Positions 16,081-24,595 of a stretch of 34,541 nucleotides of DNA are shown here, piece after piece. The stretch lies in assembly GCA_002968845.1 (NCBI GenBank), contig PVBG01000039.1, forward strand, positions 1 through 34,541, written 5' to 3'. Source of the stretch: Neorhizobium tomejilense (GTDB taxonomy: Bacteria > Pseudomonadota > Alphaproteobacteria > Rhizobiales > Rhizobiaceae). The notes beneath the pieces are model-generated. The model had not been told where the DNA came from. It saw only the letters and a program-made list of their open reading frames with translations, and ran no database searches. The translations under genes and the position numbers were made by a program. Position 1 is the stretch's first letter. Each line of letters opens with the position of its first letter.

Positions 16081-16881
16081 ATGGCCCGCTCCGCCCTTCT
16101 CAACGTCATGGTTCAGGCTGCCCTCAAGGCAGGCAAGTCGCTTTCGCGAGATTTCGGCGAGGTGCAGAACCTGCAGGTTTCGGTGAAGGGCCCCAGCGAT
16201 TTCGTGTCCCAGGCGGATCTGAAGGCAGAAAAGATCGTCCGCGACGAGCTCTTGAAATCGCGTCCGACCTACGGTTTCCTCGGCGAGGAAAGCGAGGAGC
16301 TGAAGGGTACCGACGGCGCGCATCGCTGGATCGTCGATCCGCTCGACGGGACCACCAACTTCCTGCACGGCATTCCGCAGTTCGCAGTCTCCATCGCGCT
16401 CGAGCGCAACGGGGAAGTGGTTGCCGGCGTCGTGTTCAATCCCGCGACCGACGAGCTGTTCACCGCCGAAAAGGGCGGCGGCGCCTTCATGAACGACCGC
16501 CGCATCCGGGTCGCCGCGCGCCGCGTGCTGTCCGACTGCGTGATTGGCTGCGGCATGCCGCATCTCGGCCGCGGCAATCACGGCAAGTTCCTCGTCGAAC
16601 TGCGCCACGTGATGGGCGAAGTGGCCGGCATGCGCCGGTTCGGCGCGGCCGCTCTCGACCTTGCCTATGTCGCTGCCGGTCGTCTTGACGGCTTCTGGGA
16701 AACCGAGCTTATGCCCTGGGACATGGCCGCCGGCCTGATCCTCATCCGCGAGGCGGGCGGGTTCGTTTCCGACATGAAAGGCACGACCGATATCTTCGGC
16801 AGCGGCAATGTCGTGGCTGGCAACGAACTTATCCAGAAGGCGCTGGTCGAAGTCGTCAATCGACCCGTTCCGACCCGCTGA
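16081..16881 (+). CDS. suhB: Inositol monophosphatase family protein
   Basis: A 266-residue magnesium-dependent phosphatase of the IMPase superfamily. The metal-binding set is intact: GEES around E69-E70, D86-P-L-D89-G-T in WIVDPLDGTTNF, and D214 in MPWDMAAG. The family hydrolyses inositol-1-phosphate and related sugar phosphates; in enterobacteria SuhB also works in ribosomal RNA antitermination. Its length fits. An upstream gap of about 258 bases suggests its own promoter, and it is followed after 135 bases by the MotA/ExbB-like gene. Confidence 0.93.
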   Translation: MARSALLNVMVQAALKAGKSLSRDFGEVQNLQVSVKGPSDFVSQADLKAEKIVRDELLKSRPTYGFLGEESEELKGTDGAHRWIVDPLDGTTNFLHGIPQFAVSIALERNGEVVAGVVFNPATDELFTAEKGGGAFMNDRRIRVAARRVLSDCVIGCGMPHLGRGNHGKFLVELRHVMGEVAGMRRFGAAALDLAYVAAGRLDGFWETELMPWDMAAGLILIREAGGFVSDMKGTTDIFGSGNVVAGNELIQKALVEVVNRPVPTR

Positions 16882-16978
16882 GGCATTTTTGCGCCACCGC
16901 CCGGCTTAGAGCTCCAGTACTGAATAGCTGACTGTTTTCCTGAGCTTCTGCACTTCAATTCGTCGCATTTTTCAACTA

Positions 16979-17006
16979 GCCTCCGGCACTGCAGACTACC
17001 GGAGGC
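16979..17006 (+). promoter_or_regulatory. Hairpin enclosing the ribosome binding site of the MotA/ExbB-like gene
   Basis: The arms GCCTCCGG (16979-16986) and CCGGAGGC (16999-17006) are perfectly complementary with a 12-base loop. The right arm contains GGAGG, the only good ribosome binding site before the ATG at 17017. In the folded RNA this site would be masked, which would lower translation unless the stem is opened. Confidence 0.5.
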
Positions 17007-17016
17007 GAAGCATATT

Positions 17017-18069
17017 ATGGCGAATGCGACAGTGGACGATTTGGACGCGTCTGAAACGGGCCGCGGCGGTTATGCCTACAAACTGTCCAATCCCGCATCG
17101 TTCCTATGGACGATGCTGATCTTCCTGATCATCGTCGGTTTCGTCGCTTCCATCCTCTACCGCCAGGCCGCCCACGCCTTCCAGACCAATCCCGGACTGA
17201 ACGGCCTTATTCTCGGCGTTCTCCTGATCGGCGTGATCCTGGTTTTCAACCAGGTGATCGCCCTGATGCCGGAAGTTCGCTGGTTCAATTCCTTCCGCGC
17301 CGCCGGCAGCGCCGACAAGGTCGGCCGCGAGCCACGCCTGCTGGCGCCGATGCGCACCCTGATCGGCAGCCGCCGCCGGATGGCGCTGTCGACCAATGCC
17401 TTCCGCTCGATCCTCGATACGATCGGTACCCGCCTCGACGAATCACGCGACACGTCGCGCTACCTGATCGGCTTGCTCGTCTTCCTCGGCCTGCTCGGCA
17501 CGTTCTGGGGCCTTATCCAGACCATCGGCTCGATCAGCAACGTCATCGGCGCGCTCGACCCGAATTCCGGCAGTTCCAACGACGTGCTGGCCGCCATCAA
17601 GAGCGGCCTTGCCCAGCCGCTCGCCGGCATGGGCACGGCGTTCTCGTCCTCGCTGCTCGGCCTTTCCGGTTCGCTGATCCTGGGTTTCCTCGACCTGCAG
17701 GCGGGCCGCGCCCAGAACCGCTTCTATACGGAACTTGAAAACTGGTTGTCGTCGGTGACCGACCTTGGATCGGACCTGCCGCCTGCCGTCGCCGAAACGC
17801 TCGCGAGCGGTTCCTCGGAGGATTTGAGGGCGCTGACGGAACAGCTGCGCGCGCTCGCCTCCGCCCAGAGCAAGGCACCGGTCGACGGCCACCAGAACGA
17901 GCGGTCGCTATCGGCCATGGCCAATCTTGCCGAAGGCATCCAGGGCCTGGTCAAGAACATGCGCAACGAACAGCAGATGCTGCGCGACTGGATCGAGGCG
18001 CAGCAGGAGGAATCAAAGGCCCTGCGCCGCACGCTCGACCGGCTTTCCGACAAGATCGGGGGGAAGTAA
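17017..18069 (+). CDS. MotA/TolQ/ExbB-type proton channel family protein
   Basis: A 350-residue inner-membrane protein. Two membrane segments near the N-terminus (FLWTMLIFLIIVGFVASILY and LILGVLLIGVILVFNQVIAL) are followed by a cytoplasmic loop, and then the MotA/ExbB signature region with two more segments: RYLIGLLVFLGLLGTFWGLI and PLAGMGTAFSSSLLGLSGSLILGFLDLQ. The C-terminal 90 residues are charged and helical. Together with the OmpA-like partner four bases downstream it should form a 5:2-type stator that uses ion flow to drive movement. It is not a close match to flagellar MotA or to TolQ, whose neighbours are absent. Its ribosome binding site lies in a hairpin. Confidence 0.88.
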   Translation: MANATVDDLDASETGRGGYAYKLSNPASFLWTMLIFLIIVGFVASILYRQAAHAFQTNPGLNGLILGVLLIGVILVFNQVIALMPEVRWFNSFRAAGSADKVGREPRLLAPMRTLIGSRRRMALSTNAFRSILDTIGTRLDESRDTSRYLIGLLVFLGLLGTFWGLIQTIGSISNVIGALDPNSGSSNDVLAAIKSGLAQPLAGMGTAFSSSLLGLSGSLILGFLDLQAGRAQNRFYTELENWLSSVTDLGSDLPPAVAETLASGSSEDLRALTEQLRALASAQSKAPVDGHQNERSLSAMANLAEGIQGLVKNMRNEQQMLRDWIEAQQEESKALRRTLDRLSDKIGGK

Positions 18070-18072
18070 GCG

Positions 18073-19104
18073 ATGGCGCTTGGCAAGAGCCGCCGTCGGG
18101 AGCGGGGCGTCGACTATTGGCCGGGTTTCGTGGATGCGCTTTCCACGCTGCTGCTTGCCATCATGTTCCTGCTTACCGTCTTCGTGCTGGCGCAGTTCCT
18201 GCTCAGCCGCGAAATCACCGGCCGTGACGAGGTGCTGAACCGGCTGAACAGCCAGATCGCCGAACTGACGGAGCTGCTGGCGCTCGAAAAGGGCAATAGC
18301 CAGGACGTCGAGGATCAGCTTGCCAACCTGCAGTCGTCGCTTGCCACGGCCGAGGCCGACCGCTCGCGCCTGCAGCAGCTGCTGAGCCAGGGTGCCGGCA
18401 ATAGCGGCGCCGCCAATGCCCGTATCGGCGACCTCACCAACCAGCTCAATCAGGAACAGCAGCTGAGCGCCCGCGCCGCAAGTCAGGTAGAACTGCTCAA
18501 CCAGCAGATCTCCGCGCTGCGTGCCCAGATCGCGGCCATCGAACAGGCGCTGCAGGCCTCGGAAGCCAAGGATGCTTCTTCGCAGGCGCAGATCTCCGAT
18601 CTCGGCCGGCGCCTCAACGTCGCGCTGGCGCAGCGTGTCCAGGAACTGAACCGTTACCGCTCCGACTTCTTCGGTCGGCTGCGGGAGATCCTTTCCGACC
18701 GCGAGAACATCCGCATCGTCGGCGACCGTTTCGTCTTCCAGTCGGAAGTGCTCTTTCCGGTCGGCGGCAACGAGCTCGACCCGGCCGGCCGGGTGGAGAT
18801 GGACAAGCTTGCGGCGGCTCTTCTCGATCTCGCCAAGGAAATCCCGGCCGAGATCAACTGGGTGCTGCGCGTCGACGGGCATACGGACAACTCGCCGCTT
18901 ACCGGCACTGGCCGCTACCGCGATAACTGGGAGCTTTCCTCGGCCCGCGCTACTTCGGTGGTCAAGTACCTGATTTCCAAGGGCGTGCCGGCCAACCGCC
19001 TCGTCGCCGCCGGCTTCGGCGAATTCCAGCCGCTCGCCCAGGGCGATACGCCGGACGCCCGCTCCCAGAACCGCCGGATCGAGCTGAAGCTCACCGAGCG
19101 GTAA
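18073..19104 (+). CDS. MotB-like OmpA-domain protein with long coiled coil
   Basis: A 343-residue protein. The single membrane segment PGFVDALSTLLLAIMFLLTVF contains D21, the position of the ion-binding aspartate of MotB/ExbD/TolR. A coiled coil with strong Gln/Glu/Leu heptads spans about residues 55-185. The OmpA/MotB peptidoglycan-binding domain occupies about 210-343, with RVDGHTDNSPL, the SSARATSVVKYL helix and AGFGEFQPLAQGDTPDARSQNRRIEL. It should anchor the stator to the cell wall. The long periplasmic coiled coil between membrane and wall domain differs from flagellar MotB. The stop of the partner gene is three bases before this ATG. Confidence 0.9.
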   Translation: MALGKSRRRERGVDYWPGFVDALSTLLLAIMFLLTVFVLAQFLLSREITGRDEVLNRLNSQIAELTELLALEKGNSQDVEDQLANLQSSLATAEADRSRLQQLLSQGAGNSGAANARIGDLTNQLNQEQQLSARAASQVELLNQQISALRAQIAAIEQALQASEAKDASSQAQISDLGRRLNVALAQRVQELNRYRSDFFGRLREILSDRENIRIVGDRFVFQSEVLFPVGGNELDPAGRVEMDKLAAALLDLAKEIPAEINWVLRVDGHTDNSPLTGTGRYRDNWELSSARATSVVKYLISKGVPANRLVAAGFGEFQPLAQGDTPDARSQNRRIELKLTER

Positions 19105-19128
19105 TCGGCCACGGGAAAGACTTAAGTG

Positions 19129-19347
19129 ATGGCCGAAGACAAGCCGGATATGAGCGTCCTCCTGAAGGAGGTGGCGGAAAGCCCGAAACGCGACAACAGC
19201 GTCTACCACAAGGCGATCGCCGAGGCGCGCCAGGCCTTCGAAGACGCCGAATCTGCCCTCGGCGGGCCGGTCGAGGTGCGGACCAAGACCAAGATCAAGC
19301 GCAACGGCGACTATGTGGTGAAGTGGACGTTCAGGCGCCTGGAGTAG
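19129..19347 (+). CDS. Small hypothetical protein downstream of the stator pair
   Basis: A 72-residue hydrophilic protein (MAEDKPDMSVLLKEVAESPK...). The ATG at 19129 is preferred over a GTG one codon earlier. The C-terminal segment VEVRTKTKIKRNGDYVVKWTFRRLE looks like a basic two-strand element; the N-terminal part is helical. Starting 24 bases after the OmpA-like gene, it probably belongs to the same operon. Its last 17 bases overlap the 3' end of the convergent glycoamylase-like gene. Function unknown. Confidence 0.7.
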   Translation: MAEDKPDMSVLLKEVAESPKRDNSVYHKAIAEARQAFEDAESALGGPVEVRTKTKIKRNGDYVVKWTFRRLE

Positions 19348-20614
19348 ATATTTCCGCCCCGATGGAATGGGTGCTCGACGTGAAGCCCAGCCGCATCAGA
19401 CCGCGACGCACTTCGGGTGCGTTCATGAACAGGCGCCACAGCAGGCCGGATCGATAATTTTCGATCATCGCGATGATCGGACCCTGGTCGATCGCAAGAT
19501 ATGTGCCGGCCACCCAGCCTGTCTTCGGCACGAAGGCGTCGACGAAGCCGAACGCGCTGAGCAATTTACCATCGCCATACTGAAGCAATGCGCGCATGGC
19601 GCTTTCCGCCTCGGCGGGAAGGAAGGGGAAGCTCGACAGGGCGGCGGTCGGGGCGATGACGCCGCGATCGAATGTCGGCGAATGGGCGCCGTAACCTTGC
19701 GGTCCGTCGGACGCGCTGAGGCCCCAGACCCCGGCATTCGCATAGTCGGGCACCGTCAGGCAATAGTCGTGGTTGATGCGCGTATGTGCCACGGCCTGGT
19801 CATGGTAGTTGCTGCAATAGCGATCGCTCAGGCCCCGCGGATCCAGCGCGCAGAACGAATAATGCGAGATGAACAGCGGCCCGCCATAGGGCTCGCCGAG
19901 CGGAAGCTCCGTTCCAAGATAGATCTCGCCGTTGAGCATGGCTCCGGACCGGGCCCAGCCGGCACGGTAACTCTTGGGGCTGATCGGATGGGTGTCGGAG
20001 CCGGCGGCCAGGACATAACAGGACAATGCCTCGTTCCAGCCGCGGATCGGCAGGTTCATGGCCCAGCCGTAGTTCGGGCTCCAATGCCAGTAGAGGGCTC
20101 CATCCTTACCGCGGGTGAACCAGTTCCACTCCACCTCGTCGTACAATCGCGTGATATCCGCCCGCAATTTCTCTTCCCGAGAGGTCTCGCCGGCGAAATA
20201 TTCCCGCGCGCAGATCAGGCCTTGCATCAGCAGCGTCGTTTCGACGAGGTCGCCGCCGTCGTCACGCCCGGAGAAGCGGATGACGTCGTTCGTCGAGCCG
20301 TCGATGAAATGCGCGAATGCCCCGCGGAAAGTTGGGGAATGCCTCAGATGATCGATGATGGTCGATATGCGCGCCAGTGCCTGCGAACGGGTGACCCACT
20401 GGCGTTCGCAGGCGACGATGATGGCAAGGACCCCAAAGCCGACGCCGCTGATCGACACCATATTCGGGGAAGGCGCGCCCGAGACGAAGCACTTGTCGAA
20501 CGGCAGCCCCGATTCGGGATGGGCGCCATCCCAGAAGAACCGGAAGGTCCGGGACTGTATCTTGTCCAGGCAATCGTCGAGCGACGGGTCGGGCGGCAGT
20601 TGACTGAAATTCAT
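19331..20614 (-). CDS. Glycoamylase-like (PF10091/COG5368) glycoside hydrolase
   Basis: A 427-residue (alpha/alpha)6-type protein. Family segments include the N-terminal FRFFWDGAHPESGLPFD, SISGVGFGVLAIIVACERQW, HFIDGST, ETTLLMQGLICAREYF, the core YWHWSPNYGWAMNLPIRGWNEALSCYVLAAGS, and the C-terminal GFVDAFVPKTGWVAGTYLAIDQGPIIAMIENYRSG. The PF10091 fold includes bacterial beta-1,2-glucanases (GH144), which would suit rhizobia because they make cyclic beta-1,2-glucan; this substrate is inference. No signal peptide is visible, so it is probably cytoplasmic. It follows the ABC exporter gene by 131 bases and overlaps the small 19129-19347 gene at its 3' end. Confidence 0.85.
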   Translation of the reverse strand: MNFSQLPPDPSLDDCLDKIQSRTFRFFWDGAHPESGLPFDKCFVSGAPSPNMVSISGVGFGVLAIIVACERQWVTRSQALARISTIIDHLRHSPTFRGAFAHFIDGSTNDVIRFSGRDDGGDLVETTLLMQGLICAREYFAGETSREEKLRADITRLYDEVEWNWFTRGKDGALYWHWSPNYGWAMNLPIRGWNEALSCYVLAAGSDTHPISPKSYRAGWARSGAMLNGEIYLGTELPLGEPYGGPLFISHYSFCALDPRGLSDRYCSNYHDQAVAHTRINHDYCLTVPDYANAGVWGLSASDGPQGYGAHSPTFDRGVIAPTAALSSFPFLPAEAESAMRALLQYGDGKLLSAFGFVDAFVPKTGWVAGTYLAIDQGPIIAMIENYRSGLLWRLFMNAPEVRRGLMRLGFTSSTHSIGAEISTPGA

Positions 20615-20745
20615 GATCTCGAGCTTCTGGCGGCAATGGTATCTGCGATACTGGTGGTTCTCTGGCGGCTCTGCAGTAGGTAGGCATTCGGCGCGCCCGG
20701 TTCACTTCCAGCCTGGACCCGAGCGAAACACGTTGGCGTGAATGG

Positions 20746-22542
<1,797 letters not shown>

Positions 22543-22589
22543 GTCATCTCCATAGGCTCGAAAGGCTCAATTCTCGGCCTTACGGGTAC

Positions 22590-22618
22590 TTGTACTTCCG
22601 GCGACCTTCCTGTATAGG
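22590..22618 (+). promoter_or_regulatory. Candidate rpmE promoter
   Basis: TTGTAC (22590-22595) and TATAGG (22613-22618) are separated by exactly 17 bases, close to the housekeeping consensus. The predicted start near 22625 gives a leader of about 105 bases before the rpmE ATG. Confidence 0.6.
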
Positions 22619-22634
22619 CTCCGCATCGAATTGG

Positions 22635-22698
22635 GAAGCCGTGACCAGACCGGTCTGCGGCTTCATTTATTAAAGAGGCCTCTCGCTCGCAATTGCGA
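22635..22698 (+). promoter_or_regulatory. Structured rpmE leader with three palindromes
   Basis: A hairpin with arms GAAGCCG (22635-22641) and CGGCTTC (22658-22664) encloses the palindrome CAGACCGGTCTG, and is followed by AGAGGCCTCT (22674-22683) and TCGCAATTGCGA (22687-22698). All lie between the putative promoter and the rpmE start. Ribosomal protein L31 leaders in several phyla are autoregulatory structures; whether this is one is inference. Confidence 0.5.
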
Positions 22699-22729
22699 CA
22701 AATGGACCTCGCAGAGCAGGAATATCGAC

Positions 22730-22951
22730 ATGAAGGCTGGCATCCATCCGCAGTATCACGTGATCAAAGTGGTCATGACCGACGGCACCGAATACGAAAC
22801 CCGCTCTACCTGGGGTTCGGAAGGCGCTACCATGAACCTGGAAATCGACCCGAACTCGCATCCGGCCTGGACGGGCGGGAACCAGCAGATGCTGGACCGC
22901 GGCGGCCGCGTTTCCAAGTTCAACAAGCGTTTCGGCGGCCTCGGCCTCTAA
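22730..22951 (+). CDS. rpmE: 50S ribosomal protein L31, zinc-free form
   Basis: A 73-residue ribosomal protein beginning MKAGIHPQYHVIKVVMTDG and ending with the conserved GGRVSKFNKRFGGLGL. The start is the ATG at 22730, matching the family N-terminus; longer in-frame starts are leader sequence. The four cysteines of zinc-binding L31 are absent, so it is the C-minus type A form. It has its own promoter, structured leader and terminator. The divergent neighbour is the ABC exporter. Confidence 0.96.
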   Translation: MKAGIHPQYHVIKVVMTDGTEYETRSTWGSEGATMNLEIDPNSHPAWTGGNQQMLDRGGRVSKFNKRFGGLGL

Positions 22952-22980
22952 TACGCTTCTTGGCGCCAAGAGTTACGAAG

Positions 22981-23007
22981 AGCCTGGCGGATGCCGGGCT
23001 TTTTTCG
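22981..23007 (+). terminator. Intrinsic terminator after rpmE
   Basis: The arms AGCCTGGC (22981-22988) and GCCGGGCT (22993-23000) pair with one T-G wobble around the loop GGAT and are followed by a run of T. It lies 30 bases after the rpmE stop. Confidence 0.9.
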
Positions 23008-23035
23008 TTTTGCGGTGTTTGACGGGGAGGAGCCG

Positions 23036-23563
23036 TTGAAAGAGCAATACGATATTTCGGCCGCATCCCGGCGGATCGTGATCATGGGGAACGGCGGGTC
23101 CGGCAAGACTTGGCTGGCGCTAAGGCTGGCGGAGCCGCTTGGCCTGCCGCTCGTTCACCTCGACGACGTGCATTGGGAACCGGGTCGCTACGGGATTGCA
23201 CGCGACCGGGCGGTCGTGCACGAGGATGTCCGGGCGCTAGCATCAGGTGAGGCTTGGCTGATCGAAGGCGTCTATGGCCGCTACGTCGATATCGCCCTGC
23301 CGAGGACAACGGCGCTGGTCTGGCTTGATCTGAGCGAAGACGAGTGTGTGGCGAATATCCTGCGCCGCGGCATTCAGGGCGGCGAGAGCCAGGGCGCGTT
23401 CGACGGGCTGGTCAAATGGGTGTCGGAATACAGAGTTCGAAAGAACAACTGGAATTCGTTCGACGCTCACCTGAAGCTTTTCGAGAGCTTCTCAGGCCAC
23501 AAGGCGCGGCTGACAAACAGGGACGAGATCGATGCCTGTGCGGAGGGCCTTCTGCAGACATGA
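23036..23563 (+). CDS. P-loop kinase-like protein (adenylate kinase-related)
   Basis: A 175-residue soluble nucleotide-binding protein. The TTG at 23036 is chosen as start because GGGGAGGAG lies just before it; an upstream ATG at 22991 lies inside the rpmE terminator and cannot be right. Walker A is GNGGSGKT at residues 18-25. VHLDDVHWEPGRYG follows as the substrate-binding segment, and ALVWLDLSEDE is the Walker B-like strand. It resembles the FlaR/topology-modulation group of small kinases, whose natural substrate is unknown. The gene sits 84 bases after rpmE and is convergent with rcdA. Confidence 0.82.
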   Translation: MKEQYDISAASRRIVIMGNGGSGKTWLALRLAEPLGLPLVHLDDVHWEPGRYGIARDRAVVHEDVRALASGEAWLIEGVYGRYVDIALPRTTALVWLDLSEDECVANILRRGIQGGESQGAFDGLVKWVSEYRVRKNNWNSFDAHLKLFESFSGHKARLTNRDEIDACAEGLLQT

Positions 23564-23566
23564 AGA

Positions 23567-23591
23567 AGCCGGCGCAACGTTTGCACCGGCT
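23567..23591. terminator. Shared hairpin between the P-loop gene and rcdA
   Basis: Arms AGCCGG (23567-23572) and CCGGCT (23586-23591) plus inner GCAA/TTGC form a stem with loop CGT. The single mismatch (C73/A85) becomes a G-U pair when read on the minus strand, and the minus-strand tail TTCTTC is moderately T-rich. It is best read as the rcdA terminator. Confidence 0.6.
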
Positions 23592-23615
23592 GTGATTGAA
23601 AAGCCTTGACGGCGA

Positions 23616-24128
23616 TCAGTTGCCGAAGGCGGTGCGCAGCAGGTTGAGCTGGGCACGGACGCTGTTTTCGTTGTCCGGCAGAACGGCCGGGTCGGCCGGG
23701 CGGTAGATCTCGCGGTCGAGAATGGCGACGCGGTTCTGGAGCCGCAGCGAACGTTCGACGAGGTCGCGGAAACCTTCCGGCAGGTCGAGCCAGCCCGGAG
23801 CATTGCGGTCGACGTTGAAGCCGTCGAGGCGGACCTTGCTCTTTTCCGACATGACCTGTTCGCGGCTCATCTCGCCATTGTTGACGGCGCGCTGCAGAAG
23901 CAGCCAGGAGGCCATCTGCATGAGGCGGGTGGTCAACCGCATGGACTCGGCCGCGTAGAGAACCGATGCCATGCGCGGTAGAACCTTCGACGCGGCGCGG
24001 CCCGTACCGTCGAGATAGCTCGCGGTCTCCTCGACCAGCGACATACCTTCGGAGTAGAGCGCCTTGAACTGCGAAGACGCAGCGGCACGGCCTGCAAAAC
24101 TTACGGTATTCAATCCCTGTTCGGACAT
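23616..24128 (-). CDS. rcdA: RcdA protease adaptor family (DUF1465)
   Basis: A 170-residue helical protein of the DUF1465 family, to which Caulobacter RcdA belongs. Conserved parts are SSQFKALYSEGMSLVEETASYLDG, MASVLYAAESMRLTTRLMQMASWLLLQRAVNNGEMSREQ and LPEGFRDLVERSLRLQNRVAILDREIY. RcdA works with CpdR and ClpXP to degrade the cell-cycle regulator CtrA; in rhizobia it is part of the same circuit. The ATG at 24128 is preferred (AGG nine bases upstream); an in-frame ATG at 24137 is possible. A perfect TTAA-N7-TTAA box lies about 120 bases upstream, consistent with CtrA control of this gene. Confidence 0.87.
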   Translation of the reverse strand: MSEQGLNTVSFAGRAAASSQFKALYSEGMSLVEETASYLDGTGRAASKVLPRMASVLYAAESMRLTTRLMQMASWLLLQRAVNNGEMSREQVMSEKSKVRLDGFNVDRNAPGWLDLPEGFRDLVERSLRLQNRVAILDREIYRPADPAVLPDNENSVRAQLNLLRTAFGN

Positions 24129-24218
24129 CGAAATCATCCTGCTCAACGCAATCACATTCAGGCAATGACAACGGCGGATAAAAGTTCCCATGCCGTTCTG
24201 ACTGACCTGAACATGATA

Positions 24219-24261
24219 CTTATAATGGAAATCCGCAAGGCGTTTCTTAAGGAAAGGTTAA
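24219..24261 (-). promoter_or_regulatory. CtrA-type box and putative rcdA promoter
   Basis: TTAA (24247-24250), seven bases, TTAA (24258-24261) is a perfect match to the CtrA recognition pattern. Read on the minus strand, TATAAG at 24224-24219 could serve as -10, with GAAACG (24246-24241) at the -35 position 16 bases away, directly next to the box. The box therefore sits where an activator would bind; activation versus repression cannot be decided from sequence. Confidence 0.6.
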
Positions 24262-24414
24262 TACCCACAAGAAGTGGTAAACAACCGCCATGTTCCTGAA
24301 ATGAGACGCATTTTGGCGTCCAATACAGCAGTTTGTTTCTGTGGGAAAGCCGGTTGAAATCGGTGCCGGGAGGGTGTCGAAGGCAAAGAGCCTGAGCCCG
24401 GGCCGGCGCCGCCC

Positions 24415-24445
24415 TAAAAAAGAAGAGCCGCGGAAAGGCGGCTCT
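24415..24445 (-). terminator. Intrinsic terminator on the minus strand
   Basis: AGAGCCGC (24424-24431) and GCGGCTCT (24438-24445) form a perfect eight-base stem with a six-base loop. On the minus strand it is followed by TCTTTTTTAG (A run at 24416-24421 on the plus strand). It ends either the candidate small RNA or read-through from the DUF1192 gene 150 bases upstream. Confidence 0.88.
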
Positions 24446-24534
24446 CAAGGTAAAACAGGGAGAAATCAGACCATTCGCCGAATGGTGAAACTGTCTGAGT
24501 CCAGGAAACCTGAACGTCTCCATATTCTCCGATG
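24415..24534 (-). ncRNA. Candidate small RNA with CtrA box over its promoter
   Basis: Read on the minus strand, TATATT (24546-24541) could be a -10 box giving a start near 24534. The following 120 bases have no convincing ORF but contain a small hairpin around CAGGTTTCCTG, the palindrome ACCATTCGGCGAATGGT (24471-24487 region), an unpaired TTTCTCCCTG that could pair with ribosome binding sites, and a strong terminator. No good -35 was found, and the RNA could alternatively be the 3' end of the MFS-DUF1192 transcript. Alphaproteobacterial trans-acting RNAs often have this layout, but I cannot name a family. Confidence 0.45.
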
Positions 24535-24538
24535 ATGA

Positions 24539-24553
24539 TTAATATACTCTTAA
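24539..24553 (-). promoter_or_regulatory. Second perfect CtrA-type box
   Basis: TTAA (24539-24542), seven bases, TTAA (24550-24553). It lies 290 bases from the first box and covers the AT-rich TATATT that would be the -10 of the candidate small RNA. Binding there would be expected to repress if that is the true promoter. Confidence 0.5.
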
Positions 24554-24595
24554 AACTAAGGAGAAATACTTAAAGTTCGCGTGGGAGCCCGACGT

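Noticed and set aside
15823..17016. Known suhB-associated alphaproteobacterial small RNA near suhB
   Set aside because: Neither gap beside suhB shows a promoter plus intrinsic terminator; only the ribosome-binding-site hairpin at 16979-17006 is clear.
17017..19347. Zorya phage-defence system
   Set aside because: The ZorA/ZorB-like motor pair is there by composition, but the long ZorA tail and the ZorC, ZorD or ZorE effectors are missing.
22991..23563. ATG at 22991 as start of the P-loop gene
   Set aside because: That ATG lies in the loop of the rpmE terminator; the TTG at 23036 has a strong ribosome binding site and starts closer to the Walker A strand.
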